37,545 nt of DNA from contig CABMII010000081.1 of NCBI GenBank assembly GCA_902386255.1, forward strand, positions 1 to 37,545. Direction: 5' to 3'. The notes below the pieces were generated by a model that saw only the letters and a program-made list of their open reading frames with translations, was not told the DNA's origin and did no database searches. Numbering within the stretch: position 1 is the stretch's first letter; the number at the start of each line of letters is the position of its first letter. The stretch is from an uncultured archaeon (GTDB taxonomy: Archaea; Halobacteriota; Methanosarcinia; Methanosarcinales; Methanoperedenaceae). Position numbers and translations under genes: made by a program. Below are positions 7,194 through 15,866 of this stretch, in pieces.

Positions 7194-7281
7194 AGATTCT
7201 AATAAAGCAATAAAGCTTAAATACCTTACGAATCTAATAGAGTAAATAGACCTTAAAAGGTCAATAAAGGAGAAAATAACA
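7194..7281. promoter_or_regulatory. Divergent promoter region with inverted-repeat operator
   Basis: The AAGCTTAAATACC block (7214-7226) can act as a TATA element on both strands. A GACCTT-AA-AAGGTC inverted repeat (7249-7262) lies between it and the rightward start. AAAGGAG (7267-7273) is the ribosome-binding site for ATG 7282. The AbrB-like protein is the obvious candidate to bind here. Confidence 0.5.
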
Positions 7282-7542
7282 ATGGAAAACCAACCAAACA
7301 AAAAAATAGAAATTGAAACCGTGACACATGAACAGGAAATTATCTGGGTAAAAGTACCGGTAGCTAAAAGCAATCTTCACGCCGCGCAGATTTATGCAAG
7401 AATACTCGATACGGATCCGAGCACAGTTTTGGGCGATGTAGTTAAAAAAGGCATGACTGAAATCAGAAACAAACTTAACTCGCTACCGTTCACGAACTAT
7501 GACAAACTCGTGAAACAACACTTGGAACGGCAGACCGTTTAA
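7282..7542 (+). CDS. 86-aa hypothetical protein, possible small DNA-binding protein
   Basis: Clear start: AAAGGAG then ATG. After a charged head, a short strand (IIWVKVPVA) precedes helices (LHAAQIYARILDTDPSTVLG, then VVKKGMTEIRNKL). That strand-helix-helix order resembles ribbon-helix-helix proteins, though I cannot confirm it. It is divergently transcribed from the AbrB-like regulator. A hairpin and T-rich terminator span its stop codon. Its place in the element suggests a copy-number or expression regulator (inference). Confidence 0.6.
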   Translation: MENQPNKKIEIETVTHEQEIIWVKVPVAKSNLHAAQIYARILDTDPSTVLGDVVKKGMTEIRNKLNSLPFTNYDKLVKQHLERQTV

Positions 7543-7560
7543 TCTGCCTTCTCTTTTTTC
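7529..7560 (+). terminator. Hairpin plus T-rich terminator
   Basis: GGCAGA (7529-7534) pairs with TCTGCC (7543-7548) and is followed by a pyrimidine, T-rich run to 7560. The upstream gene's stop codon lies in the loop. Confidence 0.65.
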
Positions 7561-7919
7561 TTCTCAAATTTTTTCCGATATTTTTTATTTTTCAAATATT
7601 TCAACAGAGCTGCTTCTGTTAAAGTCAATTCTAAAACCGTGATATCACCATTGTGCAAACCCAGTTTTTAACAGGATCAGCATAATAAACAATGAAAGAG
7701 CAACGAACCCAACCAAAAACAAGGAAATTGCATCTACAGGCCTCATAGATCACCATGACACTTTTTATAAAATCTGCAAGAAACAAGATCACAGGATAAA
7801 ATATAAAGCTCAAATTCGGGACACCACACCCTTAATTGAGGAGTGCGCAGGGGAAAAGAAATAAACCCCTGCACATTGAGATGCTGCTCACCTGTCATGA
7901 CGGATCATTGCAGGCAGAA
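7561..7919. other. Gene-free stretch with one strong hairpin
   Basis: No convincing gene on either strand. A minus-strand open frame (7631-7813) has no ribosome-binding site or recognisable domain. A perfect stem GCAGGGG/CCCCTGC (7847-7853 with 7866-7872), extendable by GTG/CAC with one bulge, may terminate the leftward gene that ends at 7920. Confidence 0.45.
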
Positions 7920-9125
7920 TCATAGCAAACCCTTCCTGTTAACGTAGCCAGGTAAGAAGGACTCTGAACCTTTCGGCTTGAAGGATTTAAGCATCGCTTT
8001 GAACTGAGATGTTACCCTGTAGATCTTCCTCTTAGACCGTCCCAAGTCATCAGTCACAGGCTCAAGCAAATGTTTTTTCATCAGTTTGCGCCTTAAATTA
8101 TCCGTTTTTCGCGAAGACTCAAAAACCTCAACATTCTTTAGAAGATAAATTATATCTTCAGAAAGACCTGTCATACCAGCAATAGTTTTTACTATGTTCT
8201 CAAGGCTTACGTCATATCTCTTAACGCAGGCAGCGACCTTGTCGCGGTCCCTGAATTGTTTATGCACCCACCTTACAAGCCTTTCAGCATCCCCGGAAAT
8301 TTCATAGTTATGAAAAGAAAATATAGCATTGACTTCCTCTTTATAGATCGTAAACTCTATTCGCACCAAGCCAAACGTCTTTTGATAGAATTTAAGCTGT
8401 ATCTTATTTTCTTTGTATCCCCCATTTATACCATTAACGTAAACAGTATCAAAATCATCCGGGATTCTTGTGGATAAACCATTCGGTAACTCCACTTCGG
8501 TTTTACTCTTGTTCTCTGTTAAATAAAGCGTCGCTGATTGCGTATTGTATTTTTTGAAGGAAACGCCATCATTATCAAGGTAAGATGCTATTTCATCAAC
8601 ACAGGACGGTGAAACCTCAAAAGGTATCTCCATTTCGCTGACGCTGACCTTAACATCGTTCAGGTCCTCACCCCAGAACTTTTTGACGAGCTCCTTATAC
8701 TCATTTTTATAGTGTTCAATGACTGTATAAAGAGCTTCGATATAATCCCTTGCAGTAAGGGTACAATCCAGAGGCATGAAATTACTTTCATGGATAACAT
8801 GCTCAGGCGAAGGTCTTATTCCTTTAAAATCTTGCAAATATTCAATAATATTTACATAGACAAACATAGACCGAGCGCCTTTTAATCGCAAGTCGAAGAA
8901 TGTACAGTTTTTAGGAGCATAATGTAAAACATCTTCATAGCGGCCATTCTTTACCCTAGATCGCTTCATGGCATGAGGATGATGTGAAGCAAGATCGTCA
9001 TCAAAAGGATGATCCTGAGTAGAATACCAGCCATCATAGATGTGCAGACAGACCTTATCAATACAGACACGTTCCAGATCGAACGTTTTAAAATAAGTTT
9101 CGTCAAAAGGAATTATAGAAGGCAT
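7920..9125 (-). CDS. Large element protein, possible replication initiator
   Basis: I do not firmly recognise this 401-aa protein. Features seen: a His/Asp-rich segment (HPFDDDLASHHPHAMKRS, about residues 39-56), a middle region VKVSVSEMEIPFEV, and KIQLKFYQKTFGLVRIEF, which resembles the Y-K...RiE strand pattern of rolling-circle replication proteins of filamentous phages and plasmids. The C-terminal third is basic and helical with a winged-helix feel (TDNLRRKLMKKHLLEPV). The ATG directly abuts the stop of the 102-aa gene, so the two are co-transcribed. Context (integrase, small regulators) makes a replication role plausible but unproven. No signal peptide or membrane segment. Confidence 0.6.
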   Translation of the reverse strand: MPSIIPFDETYFKTFDLERVCIDKVCLHIYDGWYSTQDHPFDDDLASHHPHAMKRSRVKNGRYEDVLHYAPKNCTFFDLRLKGARSMFVYVNIIEYLQDFKGIRPSPEHVIHESNFMPLDCTLTARDYIEALYTVIEHYKNEYKELVKKFWGEDLNDVKVSVSEMEIPFEVSPSCVDEIASYLDNDGVSFKKYNTQSATLYLTENKSKTEVELPNGLSTRIPDDFDTVYVNGINGGYKENKIQLKFYQKTFGLVRIEFTIYKEEVNAIFSFHNYEISGDAERLVRWVHKQFRDRDKVAACVKRYDVSLENIVKTIAGMTGLSEDIIYLLKNVEVFESSRKTDNLRRKLMKKHLLEPVTDDLGRSKRKIYRVTSQFKAMLKSFKPKGSESFLPGYVNRKGLL

Positions 9126-9434
9126 TTAACCGGCCCTCTGTAATTCAGCCTCTTCCTCTATCTCTTTATCAAGGTTCCCATTGAAGACCTCAGCGTTCTT
9201 CTTGATAAAGGCAAGCATTTTTGCAGCCTGTTTATAGGTTATGCGTACCCATTTCTTCTCCTTCCAAGTACCCGGCCCTAAACCTATACCCACTCTCGCG
9301 GAGAAGGTCCTAGTTCCATCATCGCTTTTGATCTGGGACCCGAGGACAAACGTTAATACACCGTCTACGTCAAGCACTGGATCGTTATTGGCGTATTTCG
9401 GAAGAGATTTAGCATCCTCGCCTTTCTTGATCAC
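9126..9434 (-). CDS. 102-aa element protein, unknown function
   Basis: It starts at GTG 9434, which overlaps the stop of the upstream 43-aa gene and has a GGGGGTGA ribosome-binding site. It contains a beta-rich middle (VLTFVLGSQIKSDDGTRTFS, then ARVGIGLGPGTW) and a helical, acidic tail (KEIEEEAELQRAG). Small beta-rich proteins with acidic tails next to replication genes are sometimes single-strand DNA-binding proteins; that is only a suggestion here. It lies in an operon with the 43-aa gene upstream and the 401-aa gene downstream. Confidence 0.6.
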   Translation of the reverse strand: MIKKGEDAKSLPKYANNDPVLDVDGVLTFVLGSQIKSDDGTRTFSARVGIGLGPGTWKEKKWVRITYKQAAKMLAFIKKNAEVFNGNLDKEIEEEAELQRAG

Positions 9435-9562
9435 GTTCTCACCCCCTGATTATCACCGTCAATCTTTTTCTTCTCAGATACTATACGCTGACTTTCATTC
9501 TCAACAAAGTTAAAAATCTCACTCAAACCCGGCTTTTTGGCCAAAAACTCTTTTATTTTCAT
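9431..9562 (-). CDS. 43-aa small protein, first gene of the element operon
   Basis: Found by direct reading of the minus strand: MKIKEFLAKKPGLSEIFNFV... ends VRT. A good GGAG ribosome-binding site precedes the ATG, and its TGA overlaps the GTG start of the next gene, indicating coupling. It is charged and helical, with no recognised domain. It may be a regulatory or leader peptide for the operon. Confidence 0.6.
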   Translation of the reverse strand: MKIKEFLAKKPGLSEIFNFVENESQRIVSEKKKIDGDNQGVRT

Positions 9563-9777
9563 TCAGTTAACTCCTTCAAACCTTTATCAAGTTTTATAGG
9601 AGTCGCCCGAACGGCTCTTTTTAAGATGGGACACATCAGGATGATTTTCCGGGACTTTTTTACCGGGTTTATTGTCCTACAGAATACTTCGCCTGTAGTC
9701 CCTCATTTAACTAAATGTTATAAGAACTATTTAAAACTATCTTACATAGAACATATAATTGAGCATTGAACAAAATC
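9563..9777 (-). promoter_or_regulatory. Promoter and long structured leader of the element operon
   Basis: On the minus strand a TATA box (TTTAAATA at about 9729-9736) predicts a start near 9700, leaving a leader of about 140 nt, long for an archaeon. It holds a CTACAG/CTGTAG hairpin (9677-9682 with 9693-9698) and a wobble-paired stem near 9601-9618 (GAGTCG with CGGCTC). No further gene is seen. Confidence 0.45.
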
Positions 9778-10803
9778 TCAGCTTTTATCCATAAGTTCAT
9801 TAACTCTTTTCTCTATCAATACCTGGATCATCTTTTCATCAAACATATCCGCATTTTTTTCTAATTGATCTATGCGTTCTTTAAGATCCTCATTCTCAGC
9901 TGCTAGCTTCTGGAACTGCATCGATGCATCAGCAATCTTAAGAGATTCTGCTTGTTTCAGGTTTGCGACTGGCTGACGTGGTATGTCCGCACCTGCCATT
10001 TCTAATGTCGCATTAATCACGTCATCGTCTACAACATGGCTGTATCTGGCCAGCATCTTACTGTCATCCTTCCAGCCTAATTTTTTCTTGGTAATCTGAT
10101 CTTGATAACCTCTTTTTAACATGTCCACAGCCTGAGCATGTCTAAATTTATGTGCTGATATTGGTTTTGTGATTCCCGATTTTTTCCCTATCTTTTTCAA
10201 CATCTCCCATACCGAGACATCAACAACGGGAAAAAGTCTGTCCTTTTTATCGAGAGCGGAATAGGTTATATGGTTTCTAATGTATTGCGCCGAAAAAATA
10301 CATAAAACTGGTCTATAATCCTCCCCGGTCTTAGACTGGTGCAACGGGATAATCATACCTTTATCTGTTTCTTTAACTTCTTCAACTGTTATAGGAAGCA
10401 CTTCATTAATCCGCCCTCCAGACTCAAACAAAAGAGCGATTAAAGCCTTATACATTGGCGATTCTGTGGTTTCTATCATCAGATTCACATCTTCCACAGT
10501 TAAGATGTCATTTCTATTCAGCGGGGTTTTTACTGCTTTTATCTTCAAATGATTAACTATTTCAGGCTTCCCATACCACTTAAACAAGGTCTTAAAAACA
10601 GTCTTACGCAACTCGATTGTAGCTTTAGAATAGTCCTTTTCAAGTGAAAGAATATAATTAGTTACATCCTCTTTAGTCCATTGCTCTAAAGGCTTGTATT
10701 CATTAGCTGCTTTCAAAATAGAAGTATAATTTTTTATTGTATTTGCAGATGCACCGTTAAGCTTTTGATGTTTCAGGAACTCTTCATACAACACATAAAC
10801 CAC
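9778..10803 (-). CDS. int: Tyrosine recombinase/integrase
   Basis: This 341-aa phage-integrase-family protein has an N-terminal SAM-like core-binding domain (1-90) and a catalytic domain with Arg131 (ESGGRINEV), Lys158 (SKTGEDYR), His218-x-x-Arg221-His222 (HKFRH), Trp244 and the nucleophile Tyr254 (ARYSHV). Residues about 275-341 add a coiled-coil tail, which is less usual. The catalytic set is complete, so the enzyme may be active. It should integrate or excise the 6-10.8 kb element. It lies at the element's right edge, divergent from pdxS. The start is GTG 10803, with alternative GTG/TTG codons just downstream. No flanking tRNA was found. Confidence 0.92.
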   Translation of the reverse strand: MVYVLYEEFLKHQKLNGASANTIKNYTSILKAANEYKPLEQWTKEDVTNYILSLEKDYSKATIELRKTVFKTLFKWYGKPEIVNHLKIKAVKTPLNRNDILTVEDVNLMIETTESPMYKALIALLFESGGRINEVLPITVEEVKETDKGMIIPLHQSKTGEDYRPVLCIFSAQYIRNHITYSALDKKDRLFPVVDVSVWEMLKKIGKKSGITKPISAHKFRHAQAVDMLKRGYQDQITKKKLGWKDDSKMLARYSHVVDDDVINATLEMAGADIPRQPVANLKQAESLKIADASMQFQKLAAENEDLKERIDQLEKNADMFDEKMIQVLIEKRVNELMDKS

Positions 10804-10886
10804 AAATACTTTGATTAACCCGATGGTATATATATTATTAGGTTTTTCAAAAGAATATCTCGCATTATAAGGAAGAATAACAATTT
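10804..10886. promoter_or_regulatory. Shared divergent promoter of integrase and pdxS
   Basis: A symmetric AT box (GGTATATATATTATTA, 10825-10840) can serve as a TATA element in both directions, about 50 bp before pdxS and about 25 bp before the integrase start. GGAAG (10871-10875) is the pdxS ribosome-binding site. If the element joined here, the pdxS promoter could be partly element-derived. Confidence 0.55.
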
Positions 10887-11783
10887 ATGCAGCTTGAAAA
10901 TCTAAGACACGGCACAGAACTCATAAAACGCGGTTTTGCAAAAATGCAAAAAGGCGGAGTAATAATGGATGTCACAACGCCACCGGAGGCACTGATAGCT
11001 GAAAGAGCGGGAGCCGTGGCTGTGATGGCGCTTCACCAGGTGCCTGCCGATATAAGAAAGGCAGGCGGGGTTGCAAGAATGGCCGACCCGCAGGTGATTG
11101 CAGCTATCATTGATGCTGTGACCATACCTGTAATGGCTAAAGCGCGCATCGGGCATTTTGTTGAGGCTGAAATCCTCGAAGCGCTTGGCGTTGACATGGT
11201 GGATGAATCCGAAGTGCTCACGCCTGCGGATGAGAGCTTCCATATCGACAAGACAGGATTCACAATACCTTTCGTATGCGGCGCAAGGGACTTGGGCGAG
11301 GCGCTTCGCAGGATTAACGAGGGCGCTGCCATGATACGGACAAAGGGAGAAGCGGGCACGGGAGACGTGAAAGAGGCTGTGAGGCACATGCGCGCAATCA
11401 TGGGCGCAATACGGGAGCTGAAGGGCAAGGGTTCCGAGGAGCTTGTCGCTGCGGCGCGAAAGATTGAGGCGCCGATTGAGCTTGTGAAAGAGACAGCAAA
11501 ACTCCAGAGACTGCCTGTTGTGAACTTTGCTGCAGGAGGCATTGCCACGCCTGCAGATGCAGCATTGATGATGCGCCTCGGGGCGGACGGGGTTTTCGTG
11601 GGTTCGGGGATATTCAAGGCAGAGAACCCTGAGAAGATGGCTTCTGCTATTGTTGAGGCTGTGAATAATTTTGATAATCCTTCGGTGCTTGCCGAGGTTT
11701 CAAAGGGACTTGGCGGTGCTATGAAAGGTATCGATATCAGGAGCCTGACCGAGAAGGAAGTATTGCAGGCGCGCGGATGGTAG
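10887..11783 (+). CDS. pdxS: PdxS, pyridoxal 5'-phosphate synthase lyase subunit
   Basis: This 298-aa (beta/alpha)8 enzyme makes pyridoxal 5'-phosphate from ribose 5-phosphate, glyceraldehyde 3-phosphate and ammonia; the ammonia normally comes from PdxT glutaminase. Conserved residues visible are Asp28 (GGVIMDV), Lys85 (MAKARIGHF) and Lys153 ([10 protein letters not shown]), the two lysines that carry the covalent intermediates. Full length for the family. pdxT is not in this window. It is convergent with the permease gene that ends 2 bp after its stop. Confidence 0.97.
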   Translation: MQLENLRHGTELIKRGFAKMQKGGVIMDVTTPPEALIAERAGAVAVMALHQVPADIRKAGGVARMADPQVIAAIIDAVTIPVMAKARIGHFVEAEILEALGVDMVDESEVLTPADESFHIDKTGFTIPFVCGARDLGEALRRINEGAAMIRTKGEAGTGDVKEAVRHMRAIMGAIRELKGKGSEELVAAARKIEAPIELVKETAKLQRLPVVNFAAGGIATPADAALMMRLGADGVFVGSGIFKAENPEKMASAIVEAVNNFDNPSVLAEVSKGLGGAMKGIDIRSLTEKEVLQARGW

Positions 11784-11785
11784 TT

Positions 11786-13099
11786 TTACGTCCCCGCTTG
11801 CTTTTTAATATCCTGTCTTTTGTTATATTCATAAGCTGCCAGCCCGATTATAATCCATATACCTGCAAAAATCACGGCATTCTGGTTGAGGTAGAAGGAG
11901 AGGACAAAACAGCTCAGTACCCCGAGCACGGGAGGCAGCGGGTATAACGGCACTTTGAATTTGCGGTCAGCATCGGGCATTGTTTGCCGCAAGCGCACCA
12001 CGCTTAGATTAATGAAAAAGTAAGTCATCATCGTCCCGAAATTGAAAATAGAAGCAAGCCAGTCAAGATTGCCCTCTGCCGCTATGACAATCAGCGCGAT
12101 TACAACCCCGCTTAACAATACTGAAGATGTGGGAACACCGTTTTTTGATATTTTTGCAAGCATCCCCGGAATCACGCGCTGTCTTGCCATTGCAAAAATC
12201 GCCCTTGACCCGCCGAGAATGGATGCCATCACCACCGACGCTGTCGCGAACAGCGCTGAAATCGAGATGAATTTCAGGATGAAAATATTATTCGTTGCTG
12301 CTCTTAATGCTATTTCAAGCGGGGCATCCGAAGTTTCTAGGGTTTTCCAGTTCATAAGCCCGACTGAAACCAGGGACACCCCGATGTAAAGTAGCGTGCA
12401 TATAAAAAATGCCAGCATTATCGCCTTTGGAACGGTTTTTTCAGGTTCCTTTACTTCCTCGGCTATGACTGTAATGGTGTTGAACCCCACAAACGCAAAA
12501 AAAATTATCGCAGCACCTCCAAACATTCCCGCAACACCCATTGGGAAAAAGGGATGGTAATTGGAGAAATCCTGGTGAGAAACAAGAAATGACCCGCCTA
12601 CAAATATGAAGATTACAAGCGCCGAGACTTTCAAGCCTACCAGCAAATTGTTCGCGCCTGATGCTTCTTTTATCCCCTTGAAATTTATCAGCATGAGGAC
12701 GATGGGGAGGACTGACCCGACGATTATTATTATTCCCTGAGCCGGCGGGATCCCGAGGAAATACGTAAAGTACGCAGCAAAACCTATGCTGACCGCGCTT
12801 GCGCCAACTATATAATCGAAGGACTGCATCCACCCCACAAGGTATCCCCAGAATTTCCCGAACGCCATGTGGGTGTAAATATAGGAACCGCCGGATTCGG
12901 TGATGAATGAGGCAAGTTCTGCTGAACTCAGCGCAGTGAAGAATGCTACTACTCCGGCAAGGATGAACGAGAGTATCACCGCCGGCCCTGCCAGTCCCGA
13001 TGCCACGCCGATAAGGACGAAAATTCCCGCTCCGATAATTGCGCCGATGCTGACGCTTGCCGCACCTAAAACGCCGAGACTTCTTTTTAATTCTGGCAT
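11786..13099 (-). CDS. APC-family amino acid permease
   Basis: This 437-aa cytoplasmic-membrane transporter has about 12 transmembrane helices. Helix 1 has the APC signature GAIIGAGIFVLIG, and helix 6 has FFAFVGFNTITVIAEEVKEP, typical of amino acid/polyamine antiporters of the cationic and YfnA/BAT-like subfamilies. The start is ATG 13099 because GGGGTGA stands just upstream; a frame extending to 13120 lacks such a site. The substrate cannot be deduced. The gene is divergent from the oxidase operon. Confidence 0.92.
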   Translation of the reverse strand: MPELKRSLGVLGAASVSIGAIIGAGIFVLIGVASGLAGPAVILSFILAGVVAFFTALSSAELASFITESGGSYIYTHMAFGKFWGYLVGWMQSFDYIVGASAVSIGFAAYFTYFLGIPPAQGIIIIVGSVLPIVLMLINFKGIKEASGANNLLVGLKVSALVIFIFVGGSFLVSHQDFSNYHPFFPMGVAGMFGGAAIIFFAFVGFNTITVIAEEVKEPEKTVPKAIMLAFFICTLLYIGVSLVSVGLMNWKTLETSDAPLEIALRAATNNIFILKFISISALFATASVVMASILGGSRAIFAMARQRVIPGMLAKISKNGVPTSSVLLSGVVIALIVIAAEGNLDWLASIFNFGTMMTYFFINLSVVRLRQTMPDADRKFKVPLYPLPPVLGVLSCFVLSFYLNQNAVIFAGIWIIIGLAAYEYNKRQDIKKQAGT

Positions 13100-13225
13100 T
13101 CCTTGCTCACCCCAAAGCAATCAATACTATTTTGCTTCTGATTATTATATGTATTCACTTCGGGACCGCATAACTTTGGGAAACAAAAAAAAAGATTTAT
13201 TAACTTCCTGTGCATTTAAAATTTT
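13100..13225. promoter_or_regulatory. Divergent promoter of permease and oxidase
   Basis: AAAGATTTATTAAC (about 13191-13204) is a TATA box about 25 bp before ATG 13226, which predicts a nearly leaderless oxidase mRNA. GATTATTATATG near 13140 may serve the permease gene on the other strand. Confidence 0.5.
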
Positions 13226-15865
13226 ATGAGTGAAAGGGAATGGACGGAGTATAGTTCAGCAAAGAATTTCCTGCTCTCCTCGGTATTCTGGCTGGTTCTG
13301 TTCACGACATTCGGTTTTATCCTTGCGATCAAGTTTTTTGCGCCTGAGTTCCTTGGGCAAACCTCATTCCTGACATTCGGGCGCGTGCGCCCCATGCACG
13401 TAAACGGCGTGGCTTTTGGCTTTCTTTCAACCGGGCTCATCGGAGCGGCTTATTATATCATTCCCAGGATTTCGGGAACGAAGCTCTATAGCGAAAAACT
13501 CGGGAATATCACTTTTTTACTGTGGAACCTTGCTATTGCCTCGGGAACCATCCTTCTGGCTCTGGGATACACGCAGGCCAGGGAATATGCCGAGTATATC
13601 TGGATAATCGATGTGGCGATACTGGCAACGCTGCTCTTGATAGGATATAATATAATTAAAACCATACTCGCAAGGACAGAACGCAAATTGTACGTCTCTA
13701 CATGGTACATCATGGGGACGTTTCTCGTATTTCCCATAGTATATTTCATAGGCAATGTGATGTGGCATCCGGATACAGGGTCGCTTGCCGGGACCGAGGA
13801 TGCAGTTTTTAACTGGTTCTACGGGCATAATGTCCTCGGGCTCTGGTTCACCACCCTTGGTATCGGCGCATGGTATTATCTAGTTCCCGTCATCATAAAG
13901 CGCCCCCTTTACAGCCACCTGCTTTCAATGATAGGGTTTTTTTCCATCGTGTTCGTTTATACCGGCGTTGGCGGGCATCATCTCCTGCAGGCGCCCATCC
14001 CTGAATGGTTAAAAACCGTGGCAGTCGTGAACAGCGGTTTGATGATGATTCCGGTTCTTGCATTTATCACAAATATCGGTCTTACAATGCGCGGGAGCTG
14101 GAAGCATTTTATCGAGAGTATTCCGTTGCGCTTCATCCTCATCGGCTGGTTTTTCTATTTGCTCGTATCTGTCCAGGGCACTTTCCAGGCCATGCGCGAT
14201 ACAAATATGTACCTGCATTTCAGCCAGTGGCCTGTTGGTCATGCCCACCTTGCCCTTCTTGGTAGTTTTGGGCTGCTTGTATTTGGAACTGTATATTTCC
14301 TGATCCCGAGGGTAACAGGGAAAGAAATTTATTCAAAGCGGCTGATGAGCTATCATTTCTGGCTCACTGTTCTTGGTTTTATCCTTTTTTTCTCCGCAAT
14401 GACCATAATGGGACTTATCCAGAATGCAGGCTGGATAAGAAATATTACAGTTCCTATCGTACTGCTCCAATTGAAGCCGTTTTTCATTCTCAGGGCAATC
14501 GGCGGGGGCACGATAATCCTGGGCCAGTATGTGTTCTTTTATAATATCTGGAAAACGCTGGGAAATAAATCCGCGCCTGCGCCCGAACCGCATGAACCAA
14601 TCGCGCCCCGGAAACGGGAAACCCAAAAATACAGGGAAAGCGTTCCGCTGTTCGCTATTGGTGGTCTTGGGTTGTTCTTATCCATGGTTTTTATTGTTGT
14701 ACTTCTTCCGCATCTTCTAATGCAGTATGAACCTACCGAAATATCACATCCTTACTCCGAAGAACAGGCCCACGGCAGGGAAATATACAAAAGCATGGGG
14801 TGCGTTTACTGCCATTCCCAGTTCGTAAGACCGCAGGACTGGGGTATCGGGAACACGTCAATGCCAGGGGATTATTACTACGACCGGCCGCATCTTCTCG
14901 GAACCGAAAGGACGGGTCCTGATCTTGCGCAGATAGGAGGAATAAGACCTACGCTGTGGAATATCCAGCATCATAAGAACCCGCGTTCCGTAAGCCCCGG
15001 CTCCATTATGCCGAATTTCTCCTTCATCCCTGACCAGGACCTTCTTGACCTTGAAGCCTATATCCAGAACCTCGGAGGCAGGAACCTTGAAACCCAGAAT
15101 TTCCAGCCTCTCGTTCCAGAGCCTTACTCCGGGCAAAAAAACCCTTATGCTGATATTATCATAAATGTTAATTCAAGCAACGAGAGCATGGCCGCTTATG
15201 CAGGCCTGGTAGCTGAAGGAAAGACTCTGTTTGTCCAGAGATGCCTCCCCTGCCACGGTGCTTCGGGGAACGGACAGGGCCCGTATGCGCGTCATGTGAA
15301 TACACATCCAGCAAACCTCAACGAAAGGATTTCGAATTTCCCGGGCGTGGATTACCAGTTCTGGAGGGTCATGGAGGGCGTTCCGGGCACTGCCATGCCC
15401 ACGTGGCGGCTTTCTTTGACCGAAGATACCATTTGGAAGATTATCTCTTATGAAAGAACGTTTGTGGACGGTATCGTGAGAGTGGTTCCGGGCGATTTTT
15501 CCGACAGCGAGGCTGAAGAATTTGCTAAAAAGGGCATAACATCGCCTATCCTGCAGGACGATGCCAATTTCACGGAAGGCGGGAAGCTCTTTAACCTCTA
15601 TTGCGCCCAGTGCCACGGCGCGGATGGGCAGGGCGACGGACCCGCAGCTTCTTATATCAATCCCGAACCAGCAAATTTCACCGAGACCAGCAATGATTTC
15701 ACAATGGAGGGGCAGTGGTTCTGGAAAGTGAGCGAGGGTGTGGAGACGACCAACATGCCCCCATGGAAATATGTGCTTTCAGATGATGAACGCTGGAAGG
15801 CGATATACTATATCCAGAAGAATTTCTCGGCTCCCGGTGTATTCGATGCTAAATGGAGGTCATAA
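13226..15865 (+). CDS. ccoNO: Fused cbb3-type oxidase CcoN-CcoO with two further cytochrome c domains
   Basis: The 879-aa protein has a 12-helix CcoN part (about 1-450) with heme b/b3 ligands His58, His339 and His341, CuB ligands His201, His251 and His252, and Tyr245, matching the cross-linked His-Tyr spacing of C-family oxidases (44 residues). A CcoO part follows: one helix (about 472-500), CVYCH (526-530), RTGPDLAQIGG and SPGSIMPNF. Two extra cytochrome c domains carry CLPCH (673-677, MPTW) and CAQCH (793-797, MPPW). It predicts O2 (or possibly NO) reduction with three c hemes outside the membrane. Oddity: the cbb3 glutamate in the TFEGP motif is Gln317 here (VSVQGTF). Next come a CcoS-like gene and a small membrane gene. 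Confidence 0.93.
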   Translation: MSEREWTEYSSAKNFLLSSVFWLVLFTTFGFILAIKFFAPEFLGQTSFLTFGRVRPMHVNGVAFGFLSTGLIGAAYYIIPRISGTKLYSEKLGNITFLLWNLAIASGTILLALGYTQAREYAEYIWIIDVAILATLLLIGYNIIKTILARTERKLYVSTWYIMGTFLVFPIVYFIGNVMWHPDTGSLAGTEDAVFNWFYGHNVLGLWFTTLGIGAWYYLVPVIIKRPLYSHLLSMIGFFSIVFVYTGVGGHHLLQAPIPEWLKTVAVVNSGLMMIPVLAFITNIGLTMRGSWKHFIESIPLRFILIGWFFYLLVSVQGTFQAMRDTNMYLHFSQWPVGHAHLALLGSFGLLVFGTVYFLIPRVTGKEIYSKRLMSYHFWLTVLGFILFFSAMTIMGLIQNAGWIRNITVPIVLLQLKPFFILRAIGGGTIILGQYVFFYNIWKTLGNKSAPAPEPHEPIAPRKRETQKYRESVPLFAIGGLGLFLSMVFIVVLLPHLLMQYEPTEISHPYSEEQAHGREIYKSMGCVYCHSQFVRPQDWGIGNTSMPGDYYYDRPHLLGTERTGPDLAQIGGIRPTLWNIQHHKNPRSVSPGSIMPNFSFIPDQDLLDLEAYIQNLGGRNLETQNFQPLVPEPYSGQKNPYADIIINVNSSNESMAAYAGLVAEGKTLFVQRCLPCHGASGNGQGPYARHVNTHPANLNERISNFPGVDYQFWRVMEGVPGTAMPTWRLSLTEDTIWKIISYERTFVDGIVRVVPGDFSDSEAEEFAKKGITSPILQDDANFTEGGKLFNLYCAQCHGADGQGDGPAASYINPEPANFTETSNDFTMEGQWFWKVSEGVETTNMPPWKYVLSDDERWKAIYYIQKNFSAPGVFDAKWRS

Positions 15866-15866
15866 A

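Noticed and set aside
7631-7813. Minus-strand 60-codon frame with hydrophobic start
   Set aside because: No ribosome-binding site and an unconvincing composition (many Cys, Trp and Tyr); no neighbour supports it.
5696-10831. Inverted 10-bp match ATATACCATC at 5696-5705 (plus) and 10822-10831 (minus) as element ends
   Set aside because: Too short and AT-rich to be convincing, and inverted; tyrosine recombinases leave direct repeats. No longer direct repeat was found by eye.
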